Below, one piece after another: positions 11,311 through 23,300 of a stretch of 64,000 nt of DNA. The notes under the pieces were generated by a model. It was given only the letters and a program-made list of their open reading frames with translations, did no database searches and was not told the DNA's origin. This stretch comes from Leptidea sinapis. Taxonomy: Eukaryota > Arthropoda > Insecta > Lepidoptera > Pieridae. The position numbers were made by a program, and so were the translations under genes. The stretch is taken from NCBI RefSeq assembly GCF_905404315.1, contig NC_066312.1, forward strand, positions 3,149,001 to 3,213,000. Direction: 5' to 3'. The stretch's first letter is position 1. Every line of letters begins with the position of its first letter.

Positions 11311-11819
11311 TCTTTGCGGTAGAACTACAGGTACCTGGACTCAGTAAACTCTGTGTAAAATATTGTTACACAAAAATGCTATAAAAAATTGCCTAAAAAG
11401 AAAGGAAAAAGGGTGCAGAGAATGTCTAAGTGTGACCTACCTACACTATGACAACCAATTAACGTTCATACATTTTCTATGGTTAAGCTTCTCTTTAATA
11501 CATTGTTGCTACATTTGACCTGGAGTCAGATATTATGATTTTTATTTTCGATTCTCCTACATAATATATAATATACTCAAATAATATACACACATATATA
11601 GATATATATAAATCCACTTTTTATGACACATTGCAAATCACTCCTAAACTTTTCAATTCTATGATGGTTCAACATCATAAGTCAAATTTTGATGAGTGCT
11701 ACTCACTTAAAGTCGATTTATTTTATCGTTTGAATTCAAATATTGCATGCATACAATATTTTGGATATGCTAACATCAAACAATGTCGCTAATTCCTTGG
11801 TAGTTTGATGCATATCGTC

Positions 11820-12330
11820 TTATACCATCCTATCAAATTCATAATTATTCTGAAAACACCGCACAAGGAAGGTCATTCCAAAGCTTGGTTGTAAGTGGAA
11901 GAAAGTTCCTTGAAAACCGCACTGTGGACGAACGCCACACATTCTGACATCTGATGGTGGGGATGATATCCTAATTTTTGGCGTGTCGTGCGAAGGTGGA
12001 ATTCGGCGGAATTCGGCGGCAGGAATCAGATGAAACAGCACTTCGGACACTCTCCTCTCACAATGAAGCGACGTATCTACGCAAAGCCTGCTGATCCAAC
12101 CGTTCACAGAGCACTGTGTCCCCGATAATTCGAGCAGCTCTGCTTCGCATGCGGTCTAAAGAAACGAGCTTATACTGCGTTGCGCCAGACCAGAAATGAT
12201 AGCAATACTCTATATGTGTCCGAAGCTGCGCTTTGTAGAGCTCTAGATACGACAAATGGGGGTTTTTTTTAGTGGTGAACGCGCAAACTTGGGTTTTCTG
12301 GGGCTCAAATTGGATTGGCACTGGTGGACG
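11820..12330 (-). pseudogene. CR1-like reverse transcriptase C-terminus, frameshifted
   Basis: Minus-strand reading from 12320 gives YKAQLRTHIEYCYHFWSGA, RMRSRAARIIGDTVLCERL and ALRRYVASL, then after a frameshift ERRVSEVLFHLIPAAEFRR, KIRISSPPSDVR and CGFQGTFFH. This is the region just upstream of the 3' tail seen at 9265 and elsewhere, so it supplies the coding end for that family. The copy ends at 11820 before the usual tail. Confidence 0.85.
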
Positions 12331-12577
12331 ATTTCCCGAGAGAGGTCTACATGGCCCGTGTATACGGCATCACCAGTGCTAATACTAAATTACTCGATAC
12401 TGGACTAAACATGAAAAAAGACTAGCTTAGGTATTATGAGCATATGAATCCGAAAATAGAAAATACATAGCTAGGTGGCGGGCGAGGATCTTTCACGCAT
12501 GTAGTTGTATTTCAGACTGCGCGGTATAATCGCTAGTTTTGGCTTGAGTTGAAGAAGAGACCAAAAACTTTACCAGT

Positions 12578-12612
12578 GAGGCTCCTTTGCACAGGAGGCC
12601 ACAACGGTGACA
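12578..12612 (-). repeat. Fragment of dispersed repeat family A
   Basis: GAGGCTCCTTTGCACAGGA followed by CCACAACGGTG matches the end of the approximately 270-bp repeat family described at 39047, with an internal deletion. Confidence 0.45.
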
Positions 12613-12712
12613 AATACGTGTATTGTAGGAAATCTTTCGATAAGTTAGTCAATATCACAAATTATAATAAGTGCATGCAATATATTTTTTAATTTCTATT
12701 TTTACCTTATAG

Positions 12713-12930
12713 AGGCTCATCCCCACTTCTTCGTGAATAAGTACAGTAATGGAGGTAGGCGCACGTGCTTTGGACGTGTTGCCTCTGCTCCAAGAACGCG
12801 TGGCAGCTCTAAGTGGTGGACGAGATAGAAGAGGTGGACCTATCATATGGTTCCCCGCCAACTCAAGACGAGATCGAATTGCTCCAGATGACTATCGTCG
12901 TTTGTTACACTACCTTAGCAGCATCCCCAG
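12713..12930 (+). CDS. trio: trio exon 1 (start codon, SEC14 domain)
   Basis: The acceptor ttaccttatag ends at 12712. The ATG is at 12749, with an in-frame TGA at 12734 inside the exon, which fixes the start. It encodes residues 1-60, including ALDVLPLLQERVAALSGGRD and the DDYRRLLHYLSSIP helix, the N-terminal part of the SEC14 fold. The donor gtaaag is at 12931; phase 2. Confidence 0.92.
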
Positions 12931-15900
12931 GTAAAGGATCATCTAGCTGCAAGTCTTCTTCTTTATCTTGCATTAACGACATGATAGTTGTATTAAATAT
13001 AAAGTTTATGGGCTATATTTCACCGCTATATGTCTCCTCTACCAACAAAATGTATACAACTCTATAGAGAGCTACTCACTTGGTGTCCGTTTGGTGGCGC
13101 GTCCAGCTCGGTTGGCAGTCCGACCGCCGTCCGCCAGTGACGCTCCCACCTCATCGCGTGCAACACGTGTGCACTGTTGTGTTTTGTTTTCTAATTGAGT
13201 TTGTTAATTGCATACGATGGATAATTTCGATAAAAGAATTCAAATTCAAAAAGGTTGATTATCGAAATTCAAAGTAGACCATCAATTTAGAATACTTCCT
13301 CATCAGATTATTTCGATAGAGATATATAAATGAAATGCTAAGGCTAAATAAGGACGAACCCACCACTGTTTCCTTTTTACTACGTAAATTGATTATAAAT
13401 GTATGCATTTATACATTTTTTATTTAATCTTTACAATGTTATTTTTGTTTGTTTACTTAATAATTTGTTATGTATAGAATATAAACATATAAGTAGTATA
13501 TATATTTATCCATCTTTTTATTTAATGACACCTTTATATCTGAATAAATGTTTCAGCGAGTCCGTCAAAACCCATGGCTTTACTATATTAATTGACATGA
13601 GAGGGTCGGCATGGGCTGCCATAAAACCAATACTTAAAGTTCTGCAAGAACACTTCCCTGCATCCGTCCATCAGGCATTAGTAGTTAAGCCTGATAACTT
13701 TTGGCAGAAGCAACGCACAACTATAGGGGCTCATAAATACAAATTTGAGGTAATATACAAGATAATGCTTGATATTGGTTGATAATATTAATTAATACAT
13801 GAAGAAATTCATATTTAATGCTAATTAAAATTTGTGTCCGATAGACATTAGATGCTAAAGGTCCTATTTCGTTATAACTTTATATATTCCCCATTTTTTA
13901 CAACACCTTTAAGACATCATCACTCTTCATATTATGTACAACACATATTGTTTATGAACCACTTAGCATTTGAGTTTTAACATATTATCAACTATATTAG
14001 ACCGTACTAGTTTTCTTTAAGTAGATAGTTTATTGAAATGTGTATCTATTTTCAGACATCAATGATTAGTTTAGAAGCACTACCTAAGGTGATAGATAGT
14101 TCTCAATTGACACCAGATTTAGATGGTACACTACAGTATGACCATGCACAATGGATAGATCTTAGACTGGTAAGTTCTTTATTACACTACATTAATAACA
14201 ATAACACCTTTCATATTTTTAGAATTAAACATATTTTAATTACTGTTGTTACATTTAAATACTGTTGAATTTGCGAATAATATGTTGTAAAAGTTTGTAA
14301 GAACAACACTTATGTATTGATTTTGTTAGGCGTTAGAAGACTTGATGTGGCAAGCCGGCGAGCTCCTGGATCGCTTAGACGACTTACAGGAAGACGTCGC
14401 ACGAGCGGATTTTGCGGATGACGTCACGGGAGCGAGACGTGCCATCGACGCTCATGCTGACATCAGTAAACGGCTCGCTAAAGTGCCTGTTGACGAGTTG
14501 GAAGCTCAAGGTAAACAGTTTGCAATAATTAACAATAGAGCCGATTATATTTCGTCAGTGTTCAGTTTGAAAAAAAAAGGAATTATTTCATCTCATTTAT
14601 AAAGGGTGAAGAGAATTCTCGTATTAAATTGAATTTAATGTTATACCATGATAGATACACATACCTACATTAATATGTAGATTTCTATGTAGTAGTTTAC
14701 TAACTAGACTACTGTCTATTCCATACTTTTCTCATAAATGGGAAAATCAAATTGTCTACCTGTTATTATTTCACGGCTAAATTAATGTATTTTGCTGATT
14801 TTTAGTACGGTCATCTAAACATAATCTAACACTATGTTAAAGAAACTGTGCGATAATTGACACGCCCTTCGCATGAATGAATGGAATGGGTGTGTGGGCG
14901 AGGAAACATTAAAATGGCTGCAGGCAGCCGTGTCCAAACTTTTATAATTGACTACATTTAAAATCTGTTTACACGCTTTTATTAGCTTCACCTGAAATGA
15001 AATTATTTATTTTGCCTTGGGTATGTCTAGATCTTATTTTTTTTTAATTTATTTAGTGGCACGGGATGCAAGTCCATAGGCCAGTCTAGATCTTAAATAT
15101 TACAATGTTGCCACTATCCAGCTTAAATTAAAAGCATACAAAAACTTAAAACTTATTTAAATATTCATTTTATTGAATAATATAGAAAGTATAGATTTTT
15201 TCCACTCTAATAATTATCCAGGTCATGTTAATTTTTCTGGCTAGTTTGTCTATGTGAATTGTGTTCTTCATTTTCTCGATTTGTATTCCAAGTTATATAG
15301 AGTTCTGCTCGTATTCAAGGGGTGTGTTGCTTTTTTTGACTTGTGGTTTAATTAAATATTCATTAATACTATAAAAATTATTTTCAATCAACCATTTGAA
15401 GAGTCTTGGTATAAAAATTTTCTTTGACAGTATTTTCAAGTGCTCAGGCAATTTGTTAAATAATTTTATACACATGTTATGGCTATTTTTAAGAAAAAGT
15501 GTTGTTTTAGGACAATGTTTCAAAACAAGTCTATGCGGCTGAAAAGATATGTATGGTTACGCACAAATTTGCAAGCCTCGAAAATGTACATACATGGTAG
15601 ATTTAGCAGATTATGTTTTCTAAATAACACTCGCTGAACATATCCACCCATATTAGTAGTCCATAGCGTAAAACTGATGCAATGTATGGATGTTTGTTTG
15701 TAACCGACTTATTTGAGCGTGATTTTGACCTACTTCAAAACGACCAGATTTCGTTAAAACTTCGTAGATTTGTCGAGGACCGATGACAATACAATAAGTT
15801 AATTTCTAAAAAAAACATAGTTAATTTATATCATTTTCTTCTATCCTCGATAAGGCAAGGAATTGATGTTACTTTTAAATTTCTTTTCTATTTTTTAGTT

Positions 15901-18900
15901 CGGTTTTCTATATATAACAAGCGTGTCTTTTAACACAATCGTTATTTTTAACTACAATTTTTTTTACTTTTTTTTAATGTGCTTATTTCCTGAAAATAAA
16001 TATTTGTTTGTTCTCACTACTGGACACTACTATGCTTCAAGATATAGTACAGGATTTTTTTATTCGTTTTAGGTACAAAAACGTAGCTACGGCCGCGCGG
16101 TCCCTCGAGATAGATATACGAGGTCGATTGTCAATCGCTCACCGCGAAGCGCTTGTCGCTGCCATTGCAGCCGCAATATTATCCTTGCTTTGTTTATGTC
16201 ATTGGATTGAACCGTTTGCAATGTAACAATCACTAAATATGACGGGGATCTTGCCTCAATAAATAAGTGGATAACGAATTCAAATCGTTTAAGCAATATC
16301 GTAGATGAGCGTGCATAAATACACGGATACTGCTTAGCCTCGGTAAAATAATTACAACCAAGTATAACAAGTGTATAATATGCTTTCTTTTTAATGACGA
16401 CATATTTACATTTGTTATACTCGTATGATTGTCATGTATTGGAAGTATGGAACTTATGTAATTATTTCAATATTCGCCATGTGAGATAAACATCTGGCAT
16501 CGTCACTGTCATGCTAATTATAGCTTCTTGATACTTGGTTTTAGTTATAATTTCCAAGAAGTCTATTAGCGGTTGTATGGCGCCATGAGTGATTGTTCAA
16601 GATAAACAATGACCGTATGATGAGGTGGCTTCCTATAAGACATTCTGAATGGATGTCACTAATTTTTATATGCTTTGTTGAATAATTTTTTGTATGACCG
16701 CGAAAGCCTAGCTAAAGTTGGTTTGGCTCCAAGCCTTGTTTGTAACTAATGCAGTCACTCATTAAATCCTAAAGGCTCAATTTAAGAGACTAATTACGGA
16801 AACAAGAGTCCTCATACCACACTGAACATCGTTTGATCATTATTAGCTTAGGCTAATCATTAGCGGATAATTTACACAACGTACACTTTTTTAAAAGGCC
16901 GGCAACGCTCTTGTGATGAGATTGTGGGCGGCGGAGATTACCTAAAATCAGGTGACCCAAAGGCTCGTTTGTCTTCCATAAAAAAATTCAGATCTATGAA
17001 CAGAACCATCCACCCCAAAGCACGCAATGCTCGCCATCGGAACTAATAAAATTTAATACTTTAGTATCAACAAGCTGTTCCTCGAAACAGACGACATTAC
17101 TATGAAACGATTAATGTACGCATATATATAAAGTGCTAGTTGGTTGAATATGGTAAACAATTTGAACGCGTAGTTGCGTTCAGAGGTCAAATATCCATGT
17201 TTCAGCGAAACAAGATATTGCATTAATTGTTTCATAAGCATAACACGCTCAACCATGTCGACGTACTGACATGTGCTTTGATTGCATACGATACAAATAT
17301 GGACACGGTACGATTGTTTCGTTTCTATTAGCCTGTACGTGTGTGTATCCAGTGACTTTGAATATGCTAAACTTGTTTTTATAAATATTTATCGATGCGA
17401 ATATGATAGTGTCTGTATTATTATAAGTTTGTTAATTTGTAAAGGGAAGTTTGTGGGTAAGAACTTAATATGTGCTCGATGTAATTCGGATTTTGACATA
17501 AATGTGTTTAAATGATTTCTCCGAGGTGTATTTTTAATTGCCAATTAAGTTTAAAAGTATTATTGGCAGTTGTGCTATCTAAACTCATTTGCAAAAAAAC
17601 AGGCGGTTTTAATTTTTTTCGTCCCTTTAGAAAATATAATACCAAAAGAGGTTAACCCCTTATGGTGGAGGCTCAGATATGTTTTGGGCAGCGATTAATG
17701 TACTGTTGGAGTTTGTCGTCATAGAAAACGACATTTTGAATGCATTGCTTACGTACACCCCGCATTAACGGTTATTTAAGAGGTAGGGATTCGTCGTTTG
17801 GATTGGCCAGCTCGAAGTCCCGACCTCAATCCCATAGAGCACATTTTGGATGTTCTAAAACTACTGAATGTAATTATTGTGCAGTGGGAACGTTTTCCAC
17901 GAGAAACAATTAAGAATAGCATCAATAGCATGCCTGGACGAATACAAGCTGTCATTTTAGCAAGAGGGAGCCACACTCGATGTTAAATATTACTTTTTAT
18001 TTTTATCTTGTTTTTAGCCTGCTTTTTTATTTAATGAACAACAGATACGCAAGTAGCTGTTTAGACTCTGGGATCATTTTTCATTAACTCCATCAAAATA
18101 TAATGATGACATTGATATAAACTTCTTTTTGCTAATTATTTAAAGTATTATGATGATACAATATATTCAGAATTATGAAATAATCTGAAGATGCCAGTGA
18201 AACAGGCTATTTAGTTAGGTGCCCGTTTTGCAAAAGAGTGTATTATCCTTTTGATAGATTATTTTGATGTGCCACCAGAGGAATCACAGGAGCGTATGAA
18301 TATGAATGAATGATTGGTCGGCTGAACCTGTACGTCTAAGAAAAGAATAAAATACCATCCTGCAGTAATGTTACTGTTTTTTAACTTGTTTGTTGTTTAA
18401 CTCTTTGTTAACCTTTAAGTGAATTGAAAATATGGATATAATGATAGAAGATTGGATGATTACATTAATTGTTGTTTCTTAATCAGGTGGGAGACGGAAA
18501 GCGAAGGACATAGTATTGTAGAAACTTTTAGGCGGCTATTGCTAGAGGAGAACCTGTCATAATATTAGTTGCAAGAGCTAAATTATGTTGCAAATTGAAT
18601 ATTTTTAGTCAGTAATTAACGTCATATGATATAATTTTAAATTTACATTATGAATTCCATCAGATTACTTTTGTTCTTGAACTTGTTTGCTTTATATATC
18701 GGTATTACACAGGGGAGCGCGTGCTTCAACGTCTGGAGGCTGCCGAGGCCGCTAGCACGGAAGCAAGCGGAAGCGGTGGCGAGTCCGCGTTTCACTGCGG
18801 CTCGCCCAGCGCTCTACGCTCTCAGCTGTCCGCCGTCCGCTCCGCCCATGCGCACGCGCACAAACTGTGGCAGCACAAAAAGATGCAACTCGATCAGTGC

Positions 18901-20270
18901 TTCCAACTACGGCTCTTCGAACAGGATTGCGAAAAGGTATGTAAACTTTGAGGTTTCATGCAATTAAGGAGAAGCAAGCGTACGGGTCACTTGACGGCTT
19001 GACGGCTCCGACTACAACTAGATTAGTAAATATTACTATTACAACAGCAACTGTTAAGGTTCTTGCTGATTCCTCTTTACACTTAAGCAGCTTTCCGAAT
19101 CAGCGGGATTAGAATAAAAGTATTTGATTACCTACTTATTCGATTTTTGAATAAATTTGAACTCATACTGAAATGTTTTTTTTTTTACTTCTGCACTTTG
19201 AACTGTATTTTGTTATCTACCTACAACATTCACGGCGAGCTAGTAATGTTGTCAATTATTAATAAATCTTATACTTTTACGCAAGAGCATTATGTTAAAA
19301 ATACAGTTACAATTACACACGTGTTAATGCTTTTTATAGAATTTTATTTAAATAAAATCAATCAATCAAAATACGATTGTAAAATCAAAAAACTTTAATG
19401 TTATTTCATTGTTATAGATGCTAGAATGGATTGTTAATCATCGCACTGCGTTCTTATCGACGTATGTGGAAATCGGCCGCTCCTGTACTGCAGCGAAAAG
19501 ACTTCAGGAAGAGCATGCGAGGTAACTTACATGAGCCAAATCAATCTAATATCCTGAATACAGTATGGTCCTTTATTATAATCACATCATAACAACTTAT
19601 TTAACTCAAAATTTATTTACTTAATTTACTTTTACAATATAATTAAGGCAGACCATTATCGCCATAACAATTTTATAATAATACTTATAACTTTGCTCCT
19701 GTTTTTAATTCAACTACATCAGATAAAAATGACCTGTTAATTCTTTAGTTTGGGAATCTGCTATAATATGTGATCTGATATATAGACTGTTTGATGCTGT
19801 TATAAAACGTAAACGGTATTCGTTTTAGCTTTCTGTATTTCATTCGTTTATGTAAACTTTCACATTATCAGATCAATTTTTTTCTTTACGTATTAATACT
19901 TACATAATACCTACACAAAAAGTCTTACTAAAAGTGCTAAGAGGATCGAACCCACAACTCGTTGCCTGTATACGTATTTCCACTAGCTTCATCGTCTATC
20001 CCGGATATTATACTTTTAGCATTCGTTTCGACATATTTGTTATTTTAAAATAGCAGTGCCAATACCGGGAAGTGATGTGCTATAGACAAATCATGAAATT
20101 GGTTTGTTAACAGCCTTAACTGTTGTTTCCCGTAATCAATTTGGAATATATTAATTTAATGAGGGTTTTTTATTAAGACTGCACAAGCCAATGTTTTGCA
20201 TTATTTTACAATAATACATTTATTCTTTAGAGTTTTTTCTTGCTTTATATAAGCATTGAGCTATATGTAA

Positions 20271-20315
<45 letters not shown>

Positions 20316-23300
20316 GAATTGCTGTTCGTTAGTCTCGCTAAAACTCGAGAACGGCTGGACCGATTTCGCTAATTTTGGTCTTGAATTATTTGTGGATGTC
20401 CACAGAAGGTTTACAAGGTGAATAAATAGGAAAATGATGCTAAATTAAATAAAAACAACAAATTTATTTTTCCTTTGATGTGTCCATACATAATTTCTAT
20501 GAGAGAATTTATTGACGCACGGTTTGACAGTTCTACTGTGAAACAATTTCATTACGACAGCAGGGTGCATATTATACGAAGTAATTTTTGATGTTATGAT
20601 ATATTATTGACAAAATCATATAAAAACATTATTTTATTTATTATATACAGAACAACGTCTGTCGGGTCTGCTAGTGTATTAACATAAATTGCAAAAAAAA
20701 TATTTATCTGGTATTGGCTATGTGCGTTTCTATGTTATTTCGACTGAAATATAGAATAAATTGACACTGCACCGAAATATGTTTATTTTTACCATTCGGC
20801 TATGTCGGCTTTTATTTAAAACTTGGATCCTCATGAATACCTAGAATAGTCGTAAACAGGTTGAATGTAAACAGTTTAAGTGTGAATAGCAATTATTATT
20901 ACGACAGTAAAATTACATACAAAATTTTAATAAAGTCTAAGGCAGAATTCCATGACCATAACATTTAAAACAGAAGTTTTTTAAAGCCAATAAGTCAGTC
21001 ATTATTTAGTTCATCAGCTGTAAGCTACGCAAAATGTCGCGGCAAATAAAGTTTGCCGAATTGTTTTTTTATCCTTTTGTAAGTTTTCGTTTACAGTAAT
21101 TGTGTGTGTTGTTTGATTAGGTTCGCGGCCGCTTGTACTGGCGGCGGTAGACCGAGTGTAGCTCGAGTGACGGCGGCCGCCAGAAGACTTGCAGACAAAC
21201 GTCATTATGCTGAGACACAGATAACATCACTAGCTCATCGACTTGAACGGTCTTACAAGCAGTTATCAGCTGGTTTGTAGTGCATACATTCATTTATTAC
21301 TAGCTAGCTCAAATCTCTTCGCTCTACACCTTTAGTTTTGTAATGGAACCCTAATGTTCTTTAATAACTGCTGTGTTTTTCGAGGCGTTGATTTCATGCA
21401 TTCATCTCGAATGAATGGTCTTTATATTCTTAATATATTAATAATATGAAATAAAAAACATGGAGATTGCCGATAGAAGTGAAAACTATACAATAATAAT
21501 TACTGTTTATTTGTTTTATTTATTTACATGTATTTATTAAACCAATAAAGCCTGTATCCTTACATACTATATTATTTTTTGTTAAAAAAATAAGGAAAGA
21601 GATGCGAAGGACGTTCAGCTGATGGTAATTGATATACCCTACAATTGCGCTCGCCACCTTAAGACGTAAGATATTAAGTCTTATTTGTCTCACTAGCTTC
21701 GGTGCCCTTCAGAATGAAACACAGTAATTTATACACAATACTCCTTTACAGCAGAAATAGGCGCCATTGTTGTATCCATGATCTAGCCGGCATCCTGTGC
21801 AAAGGAGCCTCCAAAGGCTGTAAATTCTATTATTATGAACAAATTATATACTTTCATTGCTAGCCAAGTTGAACGTTTCATGTTTCTAGTTAGAGATATA
21901 GTATTAACATGTATATGAACAGTGTGGGTAACGGTTTGACTGACTGTCGGCAGGCTTAGAGGAGCGGTCGGCGGTGTTGTCGCTGTCGGTGGTGTTTCAC
22001 CACAAGGCGGAGGCGTACGCGTCGGCCGTAGGTGGGTGGGGCGCGCAGTGTGCGGTGGCGCTACAACTGGCGACCGGACAGGGCGGGGCGCCGTGCAGCG
22101 ACCCCCGCGCGCTGGAGACACACGCCGCGCGCCACCGGCAGCTCTACGAACACATGTGTCAAGCATACACCGAGGTACACACGGCTTTGATCGTTTATAC
22201 GTCTACATACACTATGACAGCTGCGAAAACGTCGAAAAAAATTGACGTTTAACAGTTAATATCTAATTTGAGCAATGCACAACGCACACTAATACAAAGT
22301 GACACCTAAAACTTAGCTTTTTTTATGAAAATAAACATAATAAACACAATGTGTGTAGGTACACCTGTAACACTCATATCCCTTTTGAGTGTGTTTTTTA
22401 TATTACATCCTGTACTCCGCTAAACTGTTCTGGAAGCTCATTACCCTACATGGAACCAGCTGTACAATGAACTTCCTTGCGCTATGGGCCCCTGAAATGC
22501 CGATAACCCTAATGTGTGTTATTGCTGCGTGGTAAAGATAGTATAGGAGACGGTGTTTATTTTGACGGTGTAACAGGTGACCCGAAGCTGGGATACTGTA
22601 CAGTCCTTATCCACCTTAAAGTTCATTCTGTTCTTCTATTACAGTGGACTAATAAACACCGACCATACCCAGATGTCATTTTTATTATTATAAAACCGCT
22701 ATTTCCATTAAATTTTTATACATATATTATCTATATTTTAATTTAACAGTGTGTCCTCTGACACACAGGTTTTCCTACAGTTTCTATCATATTTTCCGTT
22801 CATTTGTTGTTTTAGTCCAGCACTAATTTTCTTTATATCATCTTCCCACCTCATGAATTTTCTGCCCTGTTTCCTTTTTGCTTCTTGTGGTTGCATCTTT
22901 TATCTCTGGTCACATGTCCTGTCCATTGCCATTTCAACTGCCTAATTTTTGTTTTATGTCATCTACTTTTGGTTGTAAGCCTTATTTCTCCTACTCTTTT
23001 CCTCTCTTTCAGTGTGGCCCCTATTATGCTTCGGTTCATCACCCTTTAGCATGCTCCTCGTTTTAAACTATGTTTATAGTCCAAGTTTGGCAGCCATATG
23101 TTAGAGATATGGCTAAGATACATGAGACGTCATTTAGTTCCCTCCCACTATATTTTACAAAGTAATTTTTATGTCACTTTAGAAGTAATAAATAAATAGA
23201 AAATTATTTGTTTCAGGTTCATTCTACCAGTAAAAAGCTGTTGTATCAACTTGATCACTTAGTGCAAGTTTGTCATCAAACAGACCCAGCTGATATGGTA

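Noticed and set aside
12655..12861. Minus-strand 68-codon ORF over trio exon 1
   Set aside because: It is the antisense shadow of the conserved SEC14-encoding exon and resembles nothing.
16008..16226. Extra trio exon in intron 4
   Set aside because: Exons 4 and 5 already join in phase and align continuously with Trio; this ORF has no spectrin-repeat content.
20272..20312. (TA)n run as a replication or recombination site
   Set aside because: It is the expanded 5' end of the Helitron at 20271 and needs no other explanation.
21783..22166. Minus-strand 127-codon ORF rich in Pro and Thr
   Set aside because: Shadow of the GC-rich trio exon 8; stop codons are rare there because of composition.
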